Assembly (NCBI RefSeq): GCF_000412695.1
Contig: NC_021499.1
Coordinates: 1,798,001-1,862,000, forward strand
From: Pseudomonas resinovorans NBRC 106553
GTDB taxonomy: Bacteria; Pseudomonadota; Gammaproteobacteria; Pseudomonadales; Pseudomonadaceae
DNA: 64,000 nt
Reading direction: 5' to 3'
Of this stretch, positions 26,930-37,997 are shown in pieces (within the stretch, counting starts at the first letter, position 1; each line of letters opens with the position of its first letter). Made by a program: the position numbers and the translations under genes. The notes under the pieces are model-generated. The model was not told the origin of the DNA. It ran no database searches and worked only from the letters and a program-made list of their open reading frames with translations.

Positions 26930-27693
26930 TCAGGACTCCCCCAGGTAGGCTTTGATCACGTCGGGGTTGTTGCGGATCTGCTCCGGCGTGCCGTCGGCCA
27001 GGGGGGTGCCCTGGTTGATCACGTAGATGTGGTCGGAAATGCTCATCACCAGCTTCATGTCGTGCTCGATCAGCAGCACGGTCACGTTGTGCTCGTTGCG
27101 CAGCATGGCGATCAGCGCCTTGAGGTCGTCGGTCTCTTTCGGGTTGAGGCCGGCGGCCGGCTCGTCGAGCATGAGGATGCGCGGGCGCGTCATCATGCAG
27201 CGGGCGATTTCCAGGCGGCGTTGTTGGCCGTAGGCCAGGGTGCCGGCCGGACGGTTGGCGAAATCGGTCAGGTTGACCTTGTCCAGCCAGTGGGCGGCGT
27301 AGTCCATGGCCTCGCGCTCGCTCTTGCGGAAGCCCGGGGTCTTCAGCAGGCCGGCGAGGAAGTTGGTGTTGAGGTGGCGGTGCTGGGCAACCAGCAGGTT
27401 TTCCACCGCAGTCATTTCCTTGAACAGGCGGACGTTCTGGAAGGTCCGAACCACGCCCTTGCGCGCGATCTTGTGGCCCGGCAGGGCCTCGATCTGCTCG
27501 CCATCCAGGCGGATGCTGCCGGAGGTCGGCTGGTAGAAGCCGGTCAGGCAGTTGAACACGGTGGTCTTGCCGGCGCCGTTCGGGCCGATCATGGAGACAA
27601 CCTGCTTTTCCTGTACGGTCAGACCCACCCCGTTGACGGCCAGGAGGCCGCCGAAGCGCATGGTCAGGCCGCTTACTTCGAGAATCGGGCGGC

Positions 27694-27697
<4 letters not shown>
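26930..27697 (-). CDS. braF: Branched-chain amino acid ABC transporter ATPase (LivG/BraF)
   Basis: 255 residues. Walker [10 protein letters not shown], the LivG-type signature [13 protein letters not shown], Walker [14 protein letters not shown] and switch region V-L-L-I-E-H-D-M. The longer size and the insert between Walker A and signature distinguish it from BraG. Its start overlaps the end of braE by 4 bp (ATGA), typical of stoichiometric coupling in this cytoplasmic heterodimer. Confidence 0.95.
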
Positions 27698-29867
<2,170 letters not shown>

Positions 29868-29937
29868 TCCCTAACTCCTCGGGCATCACGAAAAGCGGCG
29901 CTTGTGGCGCAGCGGAGCCCGTAAAACACGGATAGAC

Positions 29938-29965
29938 AAAGCCCACTGCGCGAGCAGTGGGCTTT
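29938..29965 (-). terminator. Intercistronic stem-loop between braC and braD
   Basis: A perfect 12-bp stem AAAGCCCACTGC/GCAGTGGGCTTT with a 4-base loop follows the braC stop by 17 bp. In the minus transcript only three U follow the stem, so it probably acts as a partial terminator or 3' stabiliser rather than a full stop. This would give more BraC than permease. Confidence 0.7.
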
Positions 29966-29982
29966 GCGTTCAGGCGGGAAGC

Positions 29983-31104
29983 TTATTTAGCTTCGGTCTT
30001 GGTGCCGTCCTTGTGCCACTCGTACACCACGAAGCTGAAGTCCTTCAGATCGCCCTTCTCGTCGAAGGCCAGTGCACCGGTCGGGGTTTCGAAGGTGTTG
30101 GCGCGCAGGGCAGCCGCAACCTTGGCGGTGTCGTCGGCGCCGGCTTTCTTGATGCCTTCGGCGATGACTTGCACAGCGGCGTAGGCCGGGAACACGAACG
30201 GGCCGCTCGGGTCTTCGTTCTTGGCCTTGAAGGCCTCTACCAGAGCCTGGTTCTTCGGATCCTGGTCGAAGGATTTCGGCAGGGTTACCAGCAGGCCTTC
30301 GGAAGCCGGGCCGGCGATGGCGGAGAGCTCTTTGTTGCCCACGCCTTCCGGACCCATGAAGCGTACTTTCAGACCTTTTTCAGCCGACTGGCGCAGCAGC
30401 AGGCCGAGTTCCGGGTGGTAGCCGCCGTAGTAGACGAAGTCCACGCCGCTTTGCTTCAGCTTGGCAACGATGGTGGAGAAGTCCTTGTCGCCGGCGTTGA
30501 TGCCTTCGAACAGCGGAACCTTGACGCCTTTGGCTTCCAGGGTCTGCTTCACGGCGGTGGCGATGCCTTCGCCGTACTGCTGCTTGTCGTGGATGACGGC
30601 AACGGCCTTGGGCTTGATGTGGTCGGCGATGAAGTTGCCGGCGGTCGGGCCCTGCAGGCTGTCCAGGCCGATGGTGCGGAACACCAGCTGGTAGCCACGG
30701 GAGGTGATGTCCGGGCTGGTGGAGGCCGCGGTGATCATCAGGATGCCTTCGTCTTCGTAGATGTCGGACGCGGGCTGGGTGGAGCTGGAGCAGAGGTGGC
30801 CAACGACGTAGTGAACGCCGTCGTTGACGATCTTGTTGGCTACGGCTACGGCTTGTTTCGGATCGCAAGCGTCGTCGTAGACCACGCCTTCGAGTTGAGC
30901 GCCGTTCACCCCGCCGGCCTTGTTGATCTGGTCGATCGCCATCTTGGCGCCAATGAACTGCATCTCGCCGTACTGGGCGACCGCACCGGTCACCGGGCCA
31001 GCCAGGGCGATCTTGATGGTATCGGCTGCTACGGAGTAGCTGGCAACACCGGCCAGAGCCATGGCGGCGAACAGTTTGGAAATCTGCTTGGTAGCCTTAT
31101 TCAT
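29983..31104 (-). CDS. braC: Branched-chain amino acid binding protein (LivK/BraC)
   Basis: 373 residues with a Sec signal (about 1-26, ends S-V-A-A). Periplasmic-binding fold: I-K-I-A-L-A-G-P-V-T-G at the mature start, V-G-H-L-C-S-S-S-T-Q-P-A and Y-G-G-Y-H-P-E-L-G-L-L-L-R-Q near the ligand site. It delivers Leu/Ile/Val (and in Pseudomonas also Ala/Thr, as I recall) to BraDE. First gene of the operon; its promoter lies in the 303-bp divergent gap to the DUF2288 gene. Confidence 0.95.
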   Translation of the reverse strand: MNKATKQISKLFAAMALAGVASYSVAADTIKIALAGPVTGAVAQYGEMQFIGAKMAIDQINKAGGVNGAQLEGVVYDDACDPKQAVAVANKIVNDGVHYVVGHLCSSSTQPASDIYEDEGILMITAASTSPDITSRGYQLVFRTIGLDSLQGPTAGNFIADHIKPKAVAVIHDKQQYGEGIATAVKQTLEAKGVKVPLFEGINAGDKDFSTIVAKLKQSGVDFVYYGGYHPELGLLLRQSAEKGLKVRFMGPEGVGNKELSAIAGPASEGLLVTLPKSFDQDPKNQALVEAFKAKNEDPSGPFVFPAYAAVQVIAEGIKKAGADDTAKVAAALRANTFETPTGALAFDEKGDLKDFSFVVYEWHKDGTKTEAK

Positions 31105-31407
31105 AGTGCTCCACTCTTGTGTTTTTCGTTGTTGTTGTCCTGTTTGCCGAAGCTACGGGACAGGGAATTGCACCCCGCCACTCCCCCTCCGGCAACTGTA
31201 CCGGAACAGTGTAGATTGCCGATTTGCGGCTTGAAAAGTCAGGGAATGATGGCGGAATGATCTGGTGTCGCTTAATTGAAACAAACGTATAGAAAAACGG
31301 CGTGTCTTGAGTGCGGTTGGCGTCGTCAGCTCGGGCTTGTCTGAATGTTGACCGACGCTATCATTGCGCCCCCAATCCATTCGTTACCAACCAACACAAA
31401 ACAAGCC
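31105..31407. other. Divergent promoter region of braC and DUF2288 gene
   Basis: No gene. The middle part (about 31200-31320) is relatively AT-rich, consistent with two divergent promoters. No Lrp-type or other named operator could be identified by eye. Confidence 0.55.
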
Positions 31408-31725
31408 ATGAACGATAACGCTAGCACCCTCTATGCCAAGCTGCTCGGTGAAACCGCCGCCATCACCTGGGAAGAGTTGCAGCCCTTCTTCGCCCGTGGC
31501 GCCCTGCTCTGGGTGGACGGCGCGCAGGACCTGGTGGCCGTGGCCCTGGCCGTTGCCGAGGACGACAAGCCCAAGGTCGCGGAACTGCTGACCTCCGGCA
31601 AGCTCTGCAAGGTGGAAGAGACCCGCGCCCAGGACCTGCTGGCCCGCGATCCGAATCTCTGGGCCGTGGTCGTGGCGCCCTGGGTACTGATCCAGGAGCG
31701 CGACGAGGCGCCGACCCGCCACTGA
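31408..31725 (+). CDS. DUF2288 protein
   Basis: 105 residues from the ATG at 31408 (M-N-D-N-A-S-T-L-Y). The family pattern is clear: Y-A-K-L-L-G-E-T-A-x-I-x-W-x-E-L-x-x-F-F-A-R-G-A-L-L-W-V at the N-terminus and W-A-V-V-V-A-P-W-V-L-I-Q-E at the end. No signal or membrane segment, so cytoplasmic. Function unknown. It is divergent from braC; I recall the same neighbour in other pseudomonads. Confidence 0.85.
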   Translation: MNDNASTLYAKLLGETAAITWEELQPFFARGALLWVDGAQDLVAVALAVAEDDKPKVAELLTSGKLCKVEETRAQDLLARDPNLWAVVVAPWVLIQERDEAPTRH

Positions 31726-31870
31726 TCGTGCGTTGCCAAGGGCTCCAGGGAAGGGGACCAGGAGTGTGCCGCTACCCCGACCGTGCACCGGTCAGGGGCG
31801 GCGGCGAAACCGGAGGGGCGAGCTAGACTCAATCCACCTACTTCATTCAGTCACCACAGGGAGCGTCATC

Positions 31871-32236
31871 ATGTTCGAACCAGGCCATGTACATCGGGCC
31901 AGCGTGCCCGGATTGCCGGGGCAGCAGTTCTCCATAGACCTCTATTACGAGGCTCGCCCGAATGCGAAGGAAGGCACCATGCTGCACTTCCGCATGGTGG
32001 GCGATATCGACGGCAAGCAGTTCCAGGACGAGTTCGAGATGCACCGCGACACGGCGTTCAACTTCGCCAGCCTGGTGTCCAAGGTGGCGATCAAGAACGG
32101 GTTGCACCCGAACACCACCCTGATCATGCGCAACCACAAGGAGTACGACCTGATCTTCGAGGACATCCGCCGTGTGCTCGGGGCCGAATCCGGCGAGCCG
32201 GTGAACTTCGATCATCTGGACAAGGATGGCGTCTGA
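31871..32236 (+). CDS. DUF5064-family protein
   Basis: 121 residues from the ATG at 31871. The sequence has the pseudomonad DUF5064 look: M-F-E-P-G-H-V-H at the start, H-F-R-M-x-G-x-I-x-G-K-x-F-x-D-E-F-E-x-H-R-D-x-A-F-N-F-A in the middle and an acidic end. The family appears restricted to Pseudomonas and has no assigned role. It follows the DUF2288 gene by 145 bp and is closed by a terminator. Confidence 0.75.
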   Translation: MFEPGHVHRASVPGLPGQQFSIDLYYEARPNAKEGTMLHFRMVGDIDGKQFQDEFEMHRDTAFNFASLVSKVAIKNGLHPNTTLIMRNHKEYDLIFEDIRRVLGAESGEPVNFDHLDKDGV

Positions 32237-32257
32237 GACCTGTCCGCAGTCGAAAAG

Positions 32258-32283
32258 GGAGGCCATTGGGCCTCCTTTTTTAT
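32258..32283 (+). terminator. Rho-independent terminator
   Basis: GGAGGCC-ATTG-GGCCTCC (32258-32275) followed by TTTTTTTAT, 22 bp after the DUF5064 stop. Confidence 0.9.
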
Positions 32284-32460
32284 TTGGGGCGCTTCGCATG
32301 CTGGGGGAGCGCTCTAACACTGCGATGGCAACTTTGTGTGATCGCCTTTTGCTCGGCACTCTGCTTGCGGAAGGTTCCCTCTCCCCCGCCCCTCTCCGAT
32401 CGCGGCCCGCCCAGAGGTAGAGGGGTGACTCGCGCCGGCAGGCGCGAAGCAGTCCTGGTG

Positions 32461-32646
32461 CCCATGCCGGCCTGAAACGAAGCAGAGAAGACGACGCCGC
32501 GCAAAGCGCCCCTTCGCGGCGGCCCCCGGAGCAAGGATGTAGCGAGGGGACCCCGGCGCAGCCGGGGCCGGATGCAGGGGCAAGCGTTAATGGTTCCTTT
32601 GGGGCAACTGCCAAAGGGACTCGCCCGGGAGGGCGAAACAGACCTC
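32461..32646 (-). repeat. Long dispersed repeat element, copy A
   Basis: Read on the minus strand it begins CTGTTTCGCCCTCCCGGGCG and contains CCCTCGCTACATC, GCTCCGGGGGCCGCCGCGAA and CTTCGTTTC-GGCCGG-ATGGGC in that order. The same blocks in the same order occur on the plus strand at 56697-56963, which carries about 75 extra bp. Both copies sit next to a GTAGGATGGG palindrome. Confidence 0.75.
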
Positions 32647-32679
32647 AGGCCGCACTCCAATGAGCTGGGCACCAAGCTT

Positions 32680-32751
32680 GTAGGATGGGTTGAGCTTGCG
32701 ATACCCATCAGCGATGTCCGCATGGGTATCGCTCCGCTCAACCCATCCTAC
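32680..32751. repeat. Dispersed palindromic repeat, full-length copy
   Basis: GTAGGATGGGTTGAGC at the left, GCTCAACCCATCCTAC at the right, with GCGATACCCAT/ATGGGTATCGC inner arms, as at 26073. Confidence 0.85.
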
Positions 32752-32818
32752 GTTGCTTCAGGGAGAGAGGAGTCCGTAGGTTGGGTAGAGGTACGAAACC
32801 CAACGAGCGGAGCCTTGC

Positions 32819-33583
32819 CTAGGCACTGACCCAGCGTTGGCGCATCCAGCCGCTGAGGGCATCCACTCCCAGTACCAGCACCAGCATGGCGAGGATCACG
32901 CTGGCCGCCTGGGCTTCCTGGAACAGCGACAGGCTCATGTAGAGCATCTGCCCCAGGCCTCCGGCGCCGACGAAGCCGAGCACGCTGGCCATGCGGATGT
33001 TGTTCTCCCAGCGATAGAGCATGTAGGCCACCAGCTGCGGCCAGACGCCGGGCAGGGTGCCGTAGCAGAACGCGACGATGTGTCCGCCGCCGCCGAGGCG
33101 AATGGCTTCGGCCGGTGCCGGCGGGGTGTTTTCCAGCGCTTCGGCGAACAGGCGGCCCAGTACGCCGGTGGTGTGTAGCGCCAGGGCCAGGGTGCCGGCG
33201 TTGGGGCCGAGGCCGGCGGCCAGCACCATCAGCGCTGCCCACACCAGCTCCGGTATCGCGCGCAGGGCGTTGAGCACCAGCCGCGCGGCGCTTTGTGCCA
33301 GGGCGCCGAAACGGCCGGCGGCGGGCAGGGCGAGCAACAGGCCCAGCACGGCCGCCAGCAGGGTTCCCAGGGCGGACATGGCCAGGGTTTCCAGGGCGCC
33401 CCAGCCAATGGCTTGCAGATGCGCCGCGGACAGGTCCGGCTTGAGGAAGCGCGCGGCGTAGCTGCCCATCTGTTGCAGGGCGTCGCCGCTGACCAGGGCG
33501 CCGAGGTCGATGCCCAGCCAGATGAAGGAAGCGATCACCGCCGCCAGCAGGGCGAGGATCACCAGCAGGTTGCCCGGCCTCAC
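32819..33583 (-). CDS. Phosphonate/phosphite-type ABC permease 2 (predicted selenium-oxyanion uptake)
   Basis: 254 residues from a GTG at 33583 whose first bases overlap the TGA of the preceding permease (GTGA, 4 bp); longer frames upstream are shadows of that gene. PhnE-type permease with about six membrane segments and the docking motif E-A-I-R-L-G-G-G-G followed by [21 protein letters not shown]. It pairs with the next permease in the inner membrane. Last gene of a four-gene minus-strand operon (binding protein, ATPase, two permeases). Confidence 0.9.
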   Translation of the reverse strand: MRPGNLLVILALLAAVIASFIWLGIDLGALVSGDALQQMGSYAARFLKPDLSAAHLQAIGWGALETLAMSALGTLLAAVLGLLLALPAAGRFGALAQSAARLVLNALRAIPELVWAALMVLAAGLGPNAGTLALALHTTGVLGRLFAEALENTPPAPAEAIRLGGGGHIVAFCYGTLPGVWPQLVAYMLYRWENNIRMASVLGFVGAGGLGQMLYMSLSLFQEAQAASVILAMLVLVLGVDALSGWMRQRWVSA

Positions 33584-34407
33584 GCGAACCTCCCGCGCAG
33601 GAAGCGGCTGAACTGATCGGCCAGCAGCACCAGGACGAGGAAGGTCAGCAGCATGCTGGCTACCTCGCCGCCGGCGAACATGCGCATGGACAGGTCCATC
33701 TGCTGGCCCAGGCCGCCGGCCCCGACGAAGCCCATCACCACCGATGCGCGCACCGCGCATTCCCAGCGATAGACGCCGTAGGAAAGCATTTCCGCCGCCG
33801 CGCTGGGCAGCACGCCGTAGGCGAAGGCGGCCAGGCGTGGGCTGCCAGCCGCCAGCAGCGCCCGGGTGGGGCGCGGGTCGACGGACTCGAAGATTTCCGC
33901 ATAGACCTTGCCGAGCATGCCGCTGTAGGTGATGGCGATGGCCAGCACCCCGGCGGTGGGACCTAGGCCCACGGCGCGGACGAACAGCAAGGCCCAGACG
34001 ATTTCCGGCACGCTGCGCAGGAAGATCAGTAGCCCGCGCACGGGCCAGCGCAGGGCCTGGGCCCACCAGGCCGGACGGCCGCCTCGGGGCAGCGCGGACA
34101 GCGACAGCGCGCGGCTGGCCCAGAGCGAGGCGGGCAGGGCGATCAGCAGCGCCAGGCTCATGCCGGCAGTGGCGATGGCCAGGGTTTCCAGGGTGGCGCG
34201 GCCCAACAGCAGGAGGAACTCTTCGCCGTGCTCCGGCGGCCAGAAGGCCGCGAGGAACTGCCCCATGGTGTGCATGTTGCCTTCGTCCAGCAGCACCGCC
34301 GGGTTCAGCTCGCTGAGGGAGAGCCCCGGCCAGAGCAGGGCCAGGGCAAGCAGGGTGAGCAGCAGGCGGGGCAGGGCCGCAGGATCGCGGGGTGCGGTTG
34401 TCAGCAT
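33580..34407 (-). CDS. Phosphonate/phosphite-type ABC permease 1 (predicted selenium-oxyanion uptake)
   Basis: 275 residues. PhnE family: about six membrane segments, [28 protein letters not shown] and [21 protein letters not shown]. The ATG at 34407 overlaps the end of the ATPase gene by 7 bp. Separate paralogous permeases are usual in phosphonate/phosphite importers. The nearby selD and mnmH suggest the substrate is a selenium oxyanion rather than a phosphorus compound. Confidence 0.9.
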   Translation of the reverse strand: MLTTAPRDPAALPRLLLTLLALALLWPGLSLSELNPAVLLDEGNMHTMGQFLAAFWPPEHGEEFLLLLGRATLETLAIATAGMSLALLIALPASLWASRALSLSALPRGGRPAWWAQALRWPVRGLLIFLRSVPEIVWALLFVRAVGLGPTAGVLAIAITYSGMLGKVYAEIFESVDPRPTRALLAAGSPRLAAFAYGVLPSAAAEMLSYGVYRWECAVRASVVMGFVGAGGLGQQMDLSMRMFAGGEVASMLLTFLVLVLLADQFSRFLRGRFA

Positions 34408-35207
34408 CGTGGAATGTGCAGTACGGCCACGGCCGGGGACGGCGGGGACGGCAGGTCGCCGGACAGCTGTTCGTTGGCGTAGAGGGCGTCCAGGTCGGCC
34501 TGGCTCACCGCTGCGCGGGGGCGGTCGAAGGCGATACGTCCGTCCCGTACGCCGACGATGCGCGGGAAGTGCTCCAGGGCCAGTTCCACCGCATGCAGGC
34601 TGGCCAGCAGGGTGACGCCGCGGCGGCTGGCGTCGGCACAGAGCACGCCGAGGGTGTGGTCGGCCAGCACCGGGTCCATCGCCGAGACGGGTTCGTCGGC
34701 GAGGATCAGTTCCGGCGCCTGGTACAGCACACGGGCGATGCCGACCCGCTGCAACTGGCCGCCGGAGAGCTGGTCGCAGCGCTCGAAGAGTTTGTCGGCC
34801 AGGTCCAGTCGCGCCAGGGCCGCCTGGGCACCGGGGCTGTCCAGCGGGTGCAGCAGGCTCAGCAACCCTTTGGCCAGGGGCCATTGGCCGAGCTTGCCGG
34901 CCAGCACGGCGGTGACTACCCGCTGGCGCGGCGGCAGCGGCGGGGCCTGGTGCACCAGCCCGATGCGCGCGCGCAGGCGTTGCCGGGCGCCGGCGGAAAT
35001 CCCCCAAGGCGTCGTGCCGAGCAGTTCGAACTGCCCGGCGGCGGGTTTCAGGCTGGTGGCGAGCAGGCGCAGCAGGCTGGTTTTGCCGGCACCGGAGGGG
35101 CCGATGATGGCCACCCGTTCGCCATTGCCCACCGCCAGATCGATGCCCCGCAGCGCAGGCTGGCCGTTGGCGTGGACCAGGTCCACGCCGCGAAGCGCGA
35201 GGCTCAC
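34401..35207 (-). CDS. ABC transporter ATPase, PhnC-like (predicted selenium-oxyanion uptake)
   Basis: 268 residues. Walker [10 protein letters not shown] (36-44), Q-loop L-V-H-Q-A-P, signature [13 protein letters not shown], Walker B L-I-L-A-D-E-P and switch His in L-A-S-L-H. The C-terminal tail of about 40 residues is Pro/Ser-rich. It starts 4 bp inside the end of the binding-protein gene and overlaps the permease start, so the four genes are translated as a unit. PhnC-like ATPases serve phosphate, phosphonate, phosphite and probable selenate importers. Confidence 0.92.
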   Translation of the reverse strand: MSLALRGVDLVHANGQPALRGIDLAVGNGERVAIIGPSGAGKTSLLRLLATSLKPAAGQFELLGTTPWGISAGARQRLRARIGLVHQAPPLPPRQRVVTAVLAGKLGQWPLAKGLLSLLHPLDSPGAQAALARLDLADKLFERCDQLSGGQLQRVGIARVLYQAPELILADEPVSAMDPVLADHTLGVLCADASRRGVTLLASLHAVELALEHFPRIVGVRDGRIAFDRPRAAVSQADLDALYANEQLSGDLPSPPSPAVAVLHIPRC

Positions 35208-36055
35208 TTCAACAGGCCGGCCGAACGTGCGGCTTCCTCGATGCCGGTGTAGTTCTCCGGCTTGGTGGGGATGAAGCGGCTGGCGGCCTGCAGGTCGAGG
35301 ATCGCCTTGTGCTCCGGGTTGGCCGGGTCGAGGGCGAGGAAGGCCTGCTTGATCTTCTCGGCCAGGGCCGGGTCCAGGGTGCCGCGCACGGTCCAGTTGT
35401 AGTCGTAGTAGGTCGGCGTGGTGGCGAAGACCCGGACCTTGTCGGTGTCGACCTTGCCGGCATCCACCAGCTTCTGCCAGACGCTGGCATTGAGCACGCC
35501 GGCATCCACCTTGCCGGCCTGGACCCAGGCCACGGTGGCGTCGTGGGCGCCGGAGAAGGCGACGCGAGAGAAGAACTGCTCGGGGACTATGCCGTCCTTC
35601 TGCATGAAGTAGCGCGGCATCAGGCTGCCGGAGGTGGAGGACACCGAGCCGAAGGCGAAGGTCTTGCCCTTGAGGTCCTGCAGGGAGTTCACCTCCGGGT
35701 TGGCGGTGATGAACTTGCTGGTGAACTTCTCGTCCTGCTCGCGCTGCATCAGGGGTATGGCGTTGCCGGTCTTCAGGCGCGCCTGGACGAAGGTGAAGCC
35801 GCCGAGCCAGGCCATGTCGAGGCGATCGGCCGCCAGGGATTCGACCACCGCGGCGTAGTCGGCCACCGGGATGAATTCGACCTTCATGCCCAGTTGCTGC
35901 TCGAGGTAGGCACCGAGTGGCTTGAACTTGCGTAGCAGTTCGGTGGGGGCTTCGTCGGGAATGGCCGAGACGCGCAAGACATCGGCGGCCTGGGAAACCA
36001 CGGCGGACAGGGACAGGGCGATGCCGGCCACGAGGGCCAAGGTGCGTTTGAACAT
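35204..36055 (-). CDS. Periplasmic binding protein, PhnD-like (putative selenate/selenite ABC transporter)
   Basis: 283 residues from the ATG at 36055, giving a Sec signal ending V-S-Q-A (about residue 23). PhnD/PtxB fold: [14 protein letters not shown] at the mature start, [34 protein letters not shown] (the anion-binding loop of this group) and [12 protein letters not shown] subfamily of these proteins is annotated as putative selenate ABC transporter binding protein because it occurs with selD; this context fits. Substrate specificity is not proven; phosphonate or phosphite remain possible. Confidence 0.85.
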   Translation of the reverse strand: MFKRTLALVAGIALSLSAVVSQAADVLRVSAIPDEAPTELLRKFKPLGAYLEQQLGMKVEFIPVADYAAVVESLAADRLDMAWLGGFTFVQARLKTGNAIPLMQREQDEKFTSKFITANPEVNSLQDLKGKTFAFGSVSSTSGSLMPRYFMQKDGIVPEQFFSRVAFSGAHDATVAWVQAGKVDAGVLNASVWQKLVDAGKVDTDKVRVFATTPTYYDYNWTVRGTLDPALAEKIKQAFLALDPANPEHKAILDLQAASRFIPTKPENYTGIEEAARSAGLLK

Positions 36056-36180
36056 GGGGTTCTCCGGTTCAATAGCGGAAAAGGCAGGCGGATTATAGTG
36101 GCCGCCGGCGGGCAATGAAGGCCCAAGTTGCCGGCCAGGCGTTTAAGATGTGCGTTTCGCCAACTGCCTGGAGTTTCGGC

Positions 36181-37068
36181 ATGACCGCTTCGTTGCCCTC
36201 CATTGCCTTTGCCGGCATCGGCCTGATGGGCCTTCCCATGACCCGCCGACTGCTGGCCGCCGGTTTCCCGCTGACCGTCTGGAACCGTTCCCCGGAAAAG
36301 TGCGCTCCGCTGGTGGAGCTAGGCGCGCGGCGGGCCAGGACCCCGGCCGAACTCTGCGCCGAGGCCGACATCGTGATGCTCTGCCTGGCCGATACCCGGG
36401 TGGTGCGCAAGGTGGTGTTCGGTGAAGAAGGCATCGTCCAGGGCGCCCGGCCCGGCCAGTTGCTGGTGGACTTCTCCAGCCTGGAGCCGGCCGCCACCCG
36501 CGAGATGGCCGCCGAGCTGGAAGCGCTCACGGGCATGCGCTGGATCGATGCGCCGGTTTCCGGCGGCACGGCCGGCGCCGAGGCCGGTACCCTGGCGATC
36601 ATGGCCGGTGGTCATGAGGATGACGTGGAGCGGGTGCGGCCGATCCTCGCCCACCTGGGCCAGCGCCTGACTCGTATGGGCGCGGTGGGCGCCGGCCAGG
36701 TGACCAAGGTGTGCAACCAGATGATCGTCGCCTGCAACGCCCTGGTGATCGCCGAAGTGGTGGCCCTGGCGGAAAAGGCCGGGGTGGATGCCAGCCTGAT
36801 CGCACCGGCGCTGGCCGGTGGTTTCGCCGATTCCAAGCCGCTGCAGATTCTCGCGCCGCAAATGGCCGAGAGCCATTTCGAGCCCATCAAGTGGCATGTG
36901 CGCACTCTGTTGAAGGACCTCGATACCGCCGTGCGCCTGTCCCGCGAACATGACTCGGCGACGCCGCTCAGCGGCCTCGCCGCGCAGCTGATGCGCCTGC
37001 ACGGCAGCCAGGGCAACCTCGAGCGCGATCCGGCTACGCTGGTGGAAATGTACCGGGAGAATCACTGA
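36181..37068 (+). CDS. 3-hydroxyisobutyrate-dehydrogenase-family reductase (GlxR/GarR-like)
   Basis: 295 residues from the ATG at 36181. Rossmann start A-F-A-G-I-G-L-M-G-L-P-M (G-x-G-x-x-G), then D-A-P-V-S-G-G-T-A-G-A-E-A-G-T-L-A-I-M (substrate-binding signature), G-A-V-G-A-G-Q-V-T-K-V-C-N-Q with the catalytic Lys, and K-D-L-D-T-A near the C-terminus. Such enzymes interconvert tartronate semialdehyde and glycerate or related beta-hydroxyacids. The TGA overlaps the next ATG (TGATG), so it is coupled to the Hyi-like isomerase. It is divergent from the PhnCDE-like transporter with 125 bp between. Confidence 0.87.
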   Translation: MTASLPSIAFAGIGLMGLPMTRRLLAAGFPLTVWNRSPEKCAPLVELGARRARTPAELCAEADIVMLCLADTRVVRKVVFGEEGIVQGARPGQLLVDFSSLEPAATREMAAELEALTGMRWIDAPVSGGTAGAEAGTLAIMAGGHEDDVERVRPILAHLGQRLTRMGAVGAGQVTKVCNQMIVACNALVIAEVVALAEKAGVDASLIAPALAGGFADSKPLQILAPQMAESHFEPIKWHVRTLLKDLDTAVRLSREHDSATPLSGLAAQLMRLHGSQGNLERDPATLVEMYRENH

Positions 37069-37853
37069 TGAAGATCGCCGCCAACCTGTCGTTGTTGTTC
37101 ACCGACCGTCCGCTGATCGAGCGCGTCATCGCCGCTCGCGTCTGCGGTTTCGACGGGGTGGAAGTGCAGTTCCCCTATGAGCTGCCGGCCATTCGCATGA
37201 AGGAAGTGCTGGAAGCGGCCGGCCTGCCGCTGATCCTCATCAACCTGCCGGCCGGCGACCTGATGGAAGGCGGCCCCGGCCTGGCCGCGGTGCCGGAGCG
37301 CCAGGAGCAGTTCGACGACGCCCTGGAGCAGGCGCTGAGCTACGCCGCCATGACCCGTCCGCGCTTCGTCAACGTGCTGGCCGGGCGTCAGGCCGAGGGA
37401 GTCAGCCGGGATCGGGCGATGGCCTGCCTGGCGAACAACCTGCGCAAGGCCGCCGAGGCCTTCGCGGTGCTGCGCATCGGTGTGCTCTGCGAGGCGATCA
37501 ACTCGCTGGATATGCCTGGGTTCCTGGTCAACACCCCGGAGCAGCTGGATGAGCTGCTGCGCGACGTCGACCACCGCAACCTGCAGGCCCAGTACGACCT
37601 CTATCACATGGCCCGCCAGGGCGTGGACGCGGCGGCGGGCATCCGCCTGCTGGCCGGCCGCATCGGCCATGTGCAGTTCGCCGACTGCCCGGGACGGGGC
37701 GAGCCGGGCAGTGGCAACACCGACTTCGGCCCGGCCCTGCGCGCGTTGAGGGACGACGACTACCCCGGCTGGCTGGGCGCCGAGTACAAGCCCGCCGGCG
37801 TCACCGCCGACAGCCTCGGCTGGCTGAAGGAATGGAAGGCCAGGGTGGCCTGA
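37068..37853 (+). CDS. Hydroxypyruvate isomerase family protein (Hyi/OtnI-like)
   Basis: 261 residues. TIM-barrel sugar isomerase: N-L-S-L-L-F-T-D-R-P at the start, G-F-D-G-V-E-V-Q-F-P, L-C-E-A-I-N-S-L-D-M-P-G-F-L-V (first metal/catalytic Glu), Q-Y-D-L-Y-H-M, H-V-Q-F-A-D-C-P-G-R-G-E-P-G-S-G and G-A-E-Y-K-P-A-G (second catalytic Glu). Members isomerise hydroxypyruvate to tartronate semialdehyde, or 2-oxo-tetronates. The coupled dehydrogenase upstream would reduce the product. Glyoxylate carboligase, kinase and aldolase genes that normally accompany these are absent here, so the pathway is uncertain. Confidence 0.85.
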   Translation: MKIAANLSLLFTDRPLIERVIAARVCGFDGVEVQFPYELPAIRMKEVLEAAGLPLILINLPAGDLMEGGPGLAAVPERQEQFDDALEQALSYAAMTRPRFVNVLAGRQAEGVSRDRAMACLANNLRKAAEAFAVLRIGVLCEAINSLDMPGFLVNTPEQLDELLRDVDHRNLQAQYDLYHMARQGVDAAAGIRLLAGRIGHVQFADCPGRGEPGSGNTDFGPALRALRDDDYPGWLGAEYKPAGVTADSLGWLKEWKARVA

Positions 37854-37871
37854 ACCGAGAACGCACAAGGT

Positions 37872-37969
37872 GTAGGGGCGAATTCATTCGCCAGGGTTCG
37901 CGCAGCGGCCCCGGCAAATGCCGGCGGCGGACCGTTGGCCCGCATGGCGAATGAATTCGCCCCTACAGG
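37872..37969. repeat. Inverted pair of REP-like repeats
   Basis: GTAGGGGCGAATTCATTCGCC at 37872 and its reverse complement ending CGCCCCTACAGG at 37969 flank about 50 bp of GC-rich DNA. They lie between the Hyi-like gene and selD, so selD may have its own promoter to the right. Confidence 0.85.
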
Positions 37970-37997
37970 CACTCAACCTGATTCCGTAGAGAGAACC

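Larger units (their letters stand above)
32284..32818. other. Gene-free stretch built of dispersed repeats
   Basis: No credible gene on either strand; the short open frames are repeat sequence. In order: CTCTCCC-type inverted repeat near 32380-32425; a long dispersed element at 32461-32646 related to one at 56697-56963; a full GTAGGATGGG palindrome at 32680-32751; and a half copy near 32776-32810. Confidence 0.75.

Noticed and set aside
32314..32741. Short open frames resembling small proteins in the 32.3-32.7 kb gap
   Set aside because: They are made of dispersed repeats that recur at 56.7 kb in another orientation; no ribosome sites.
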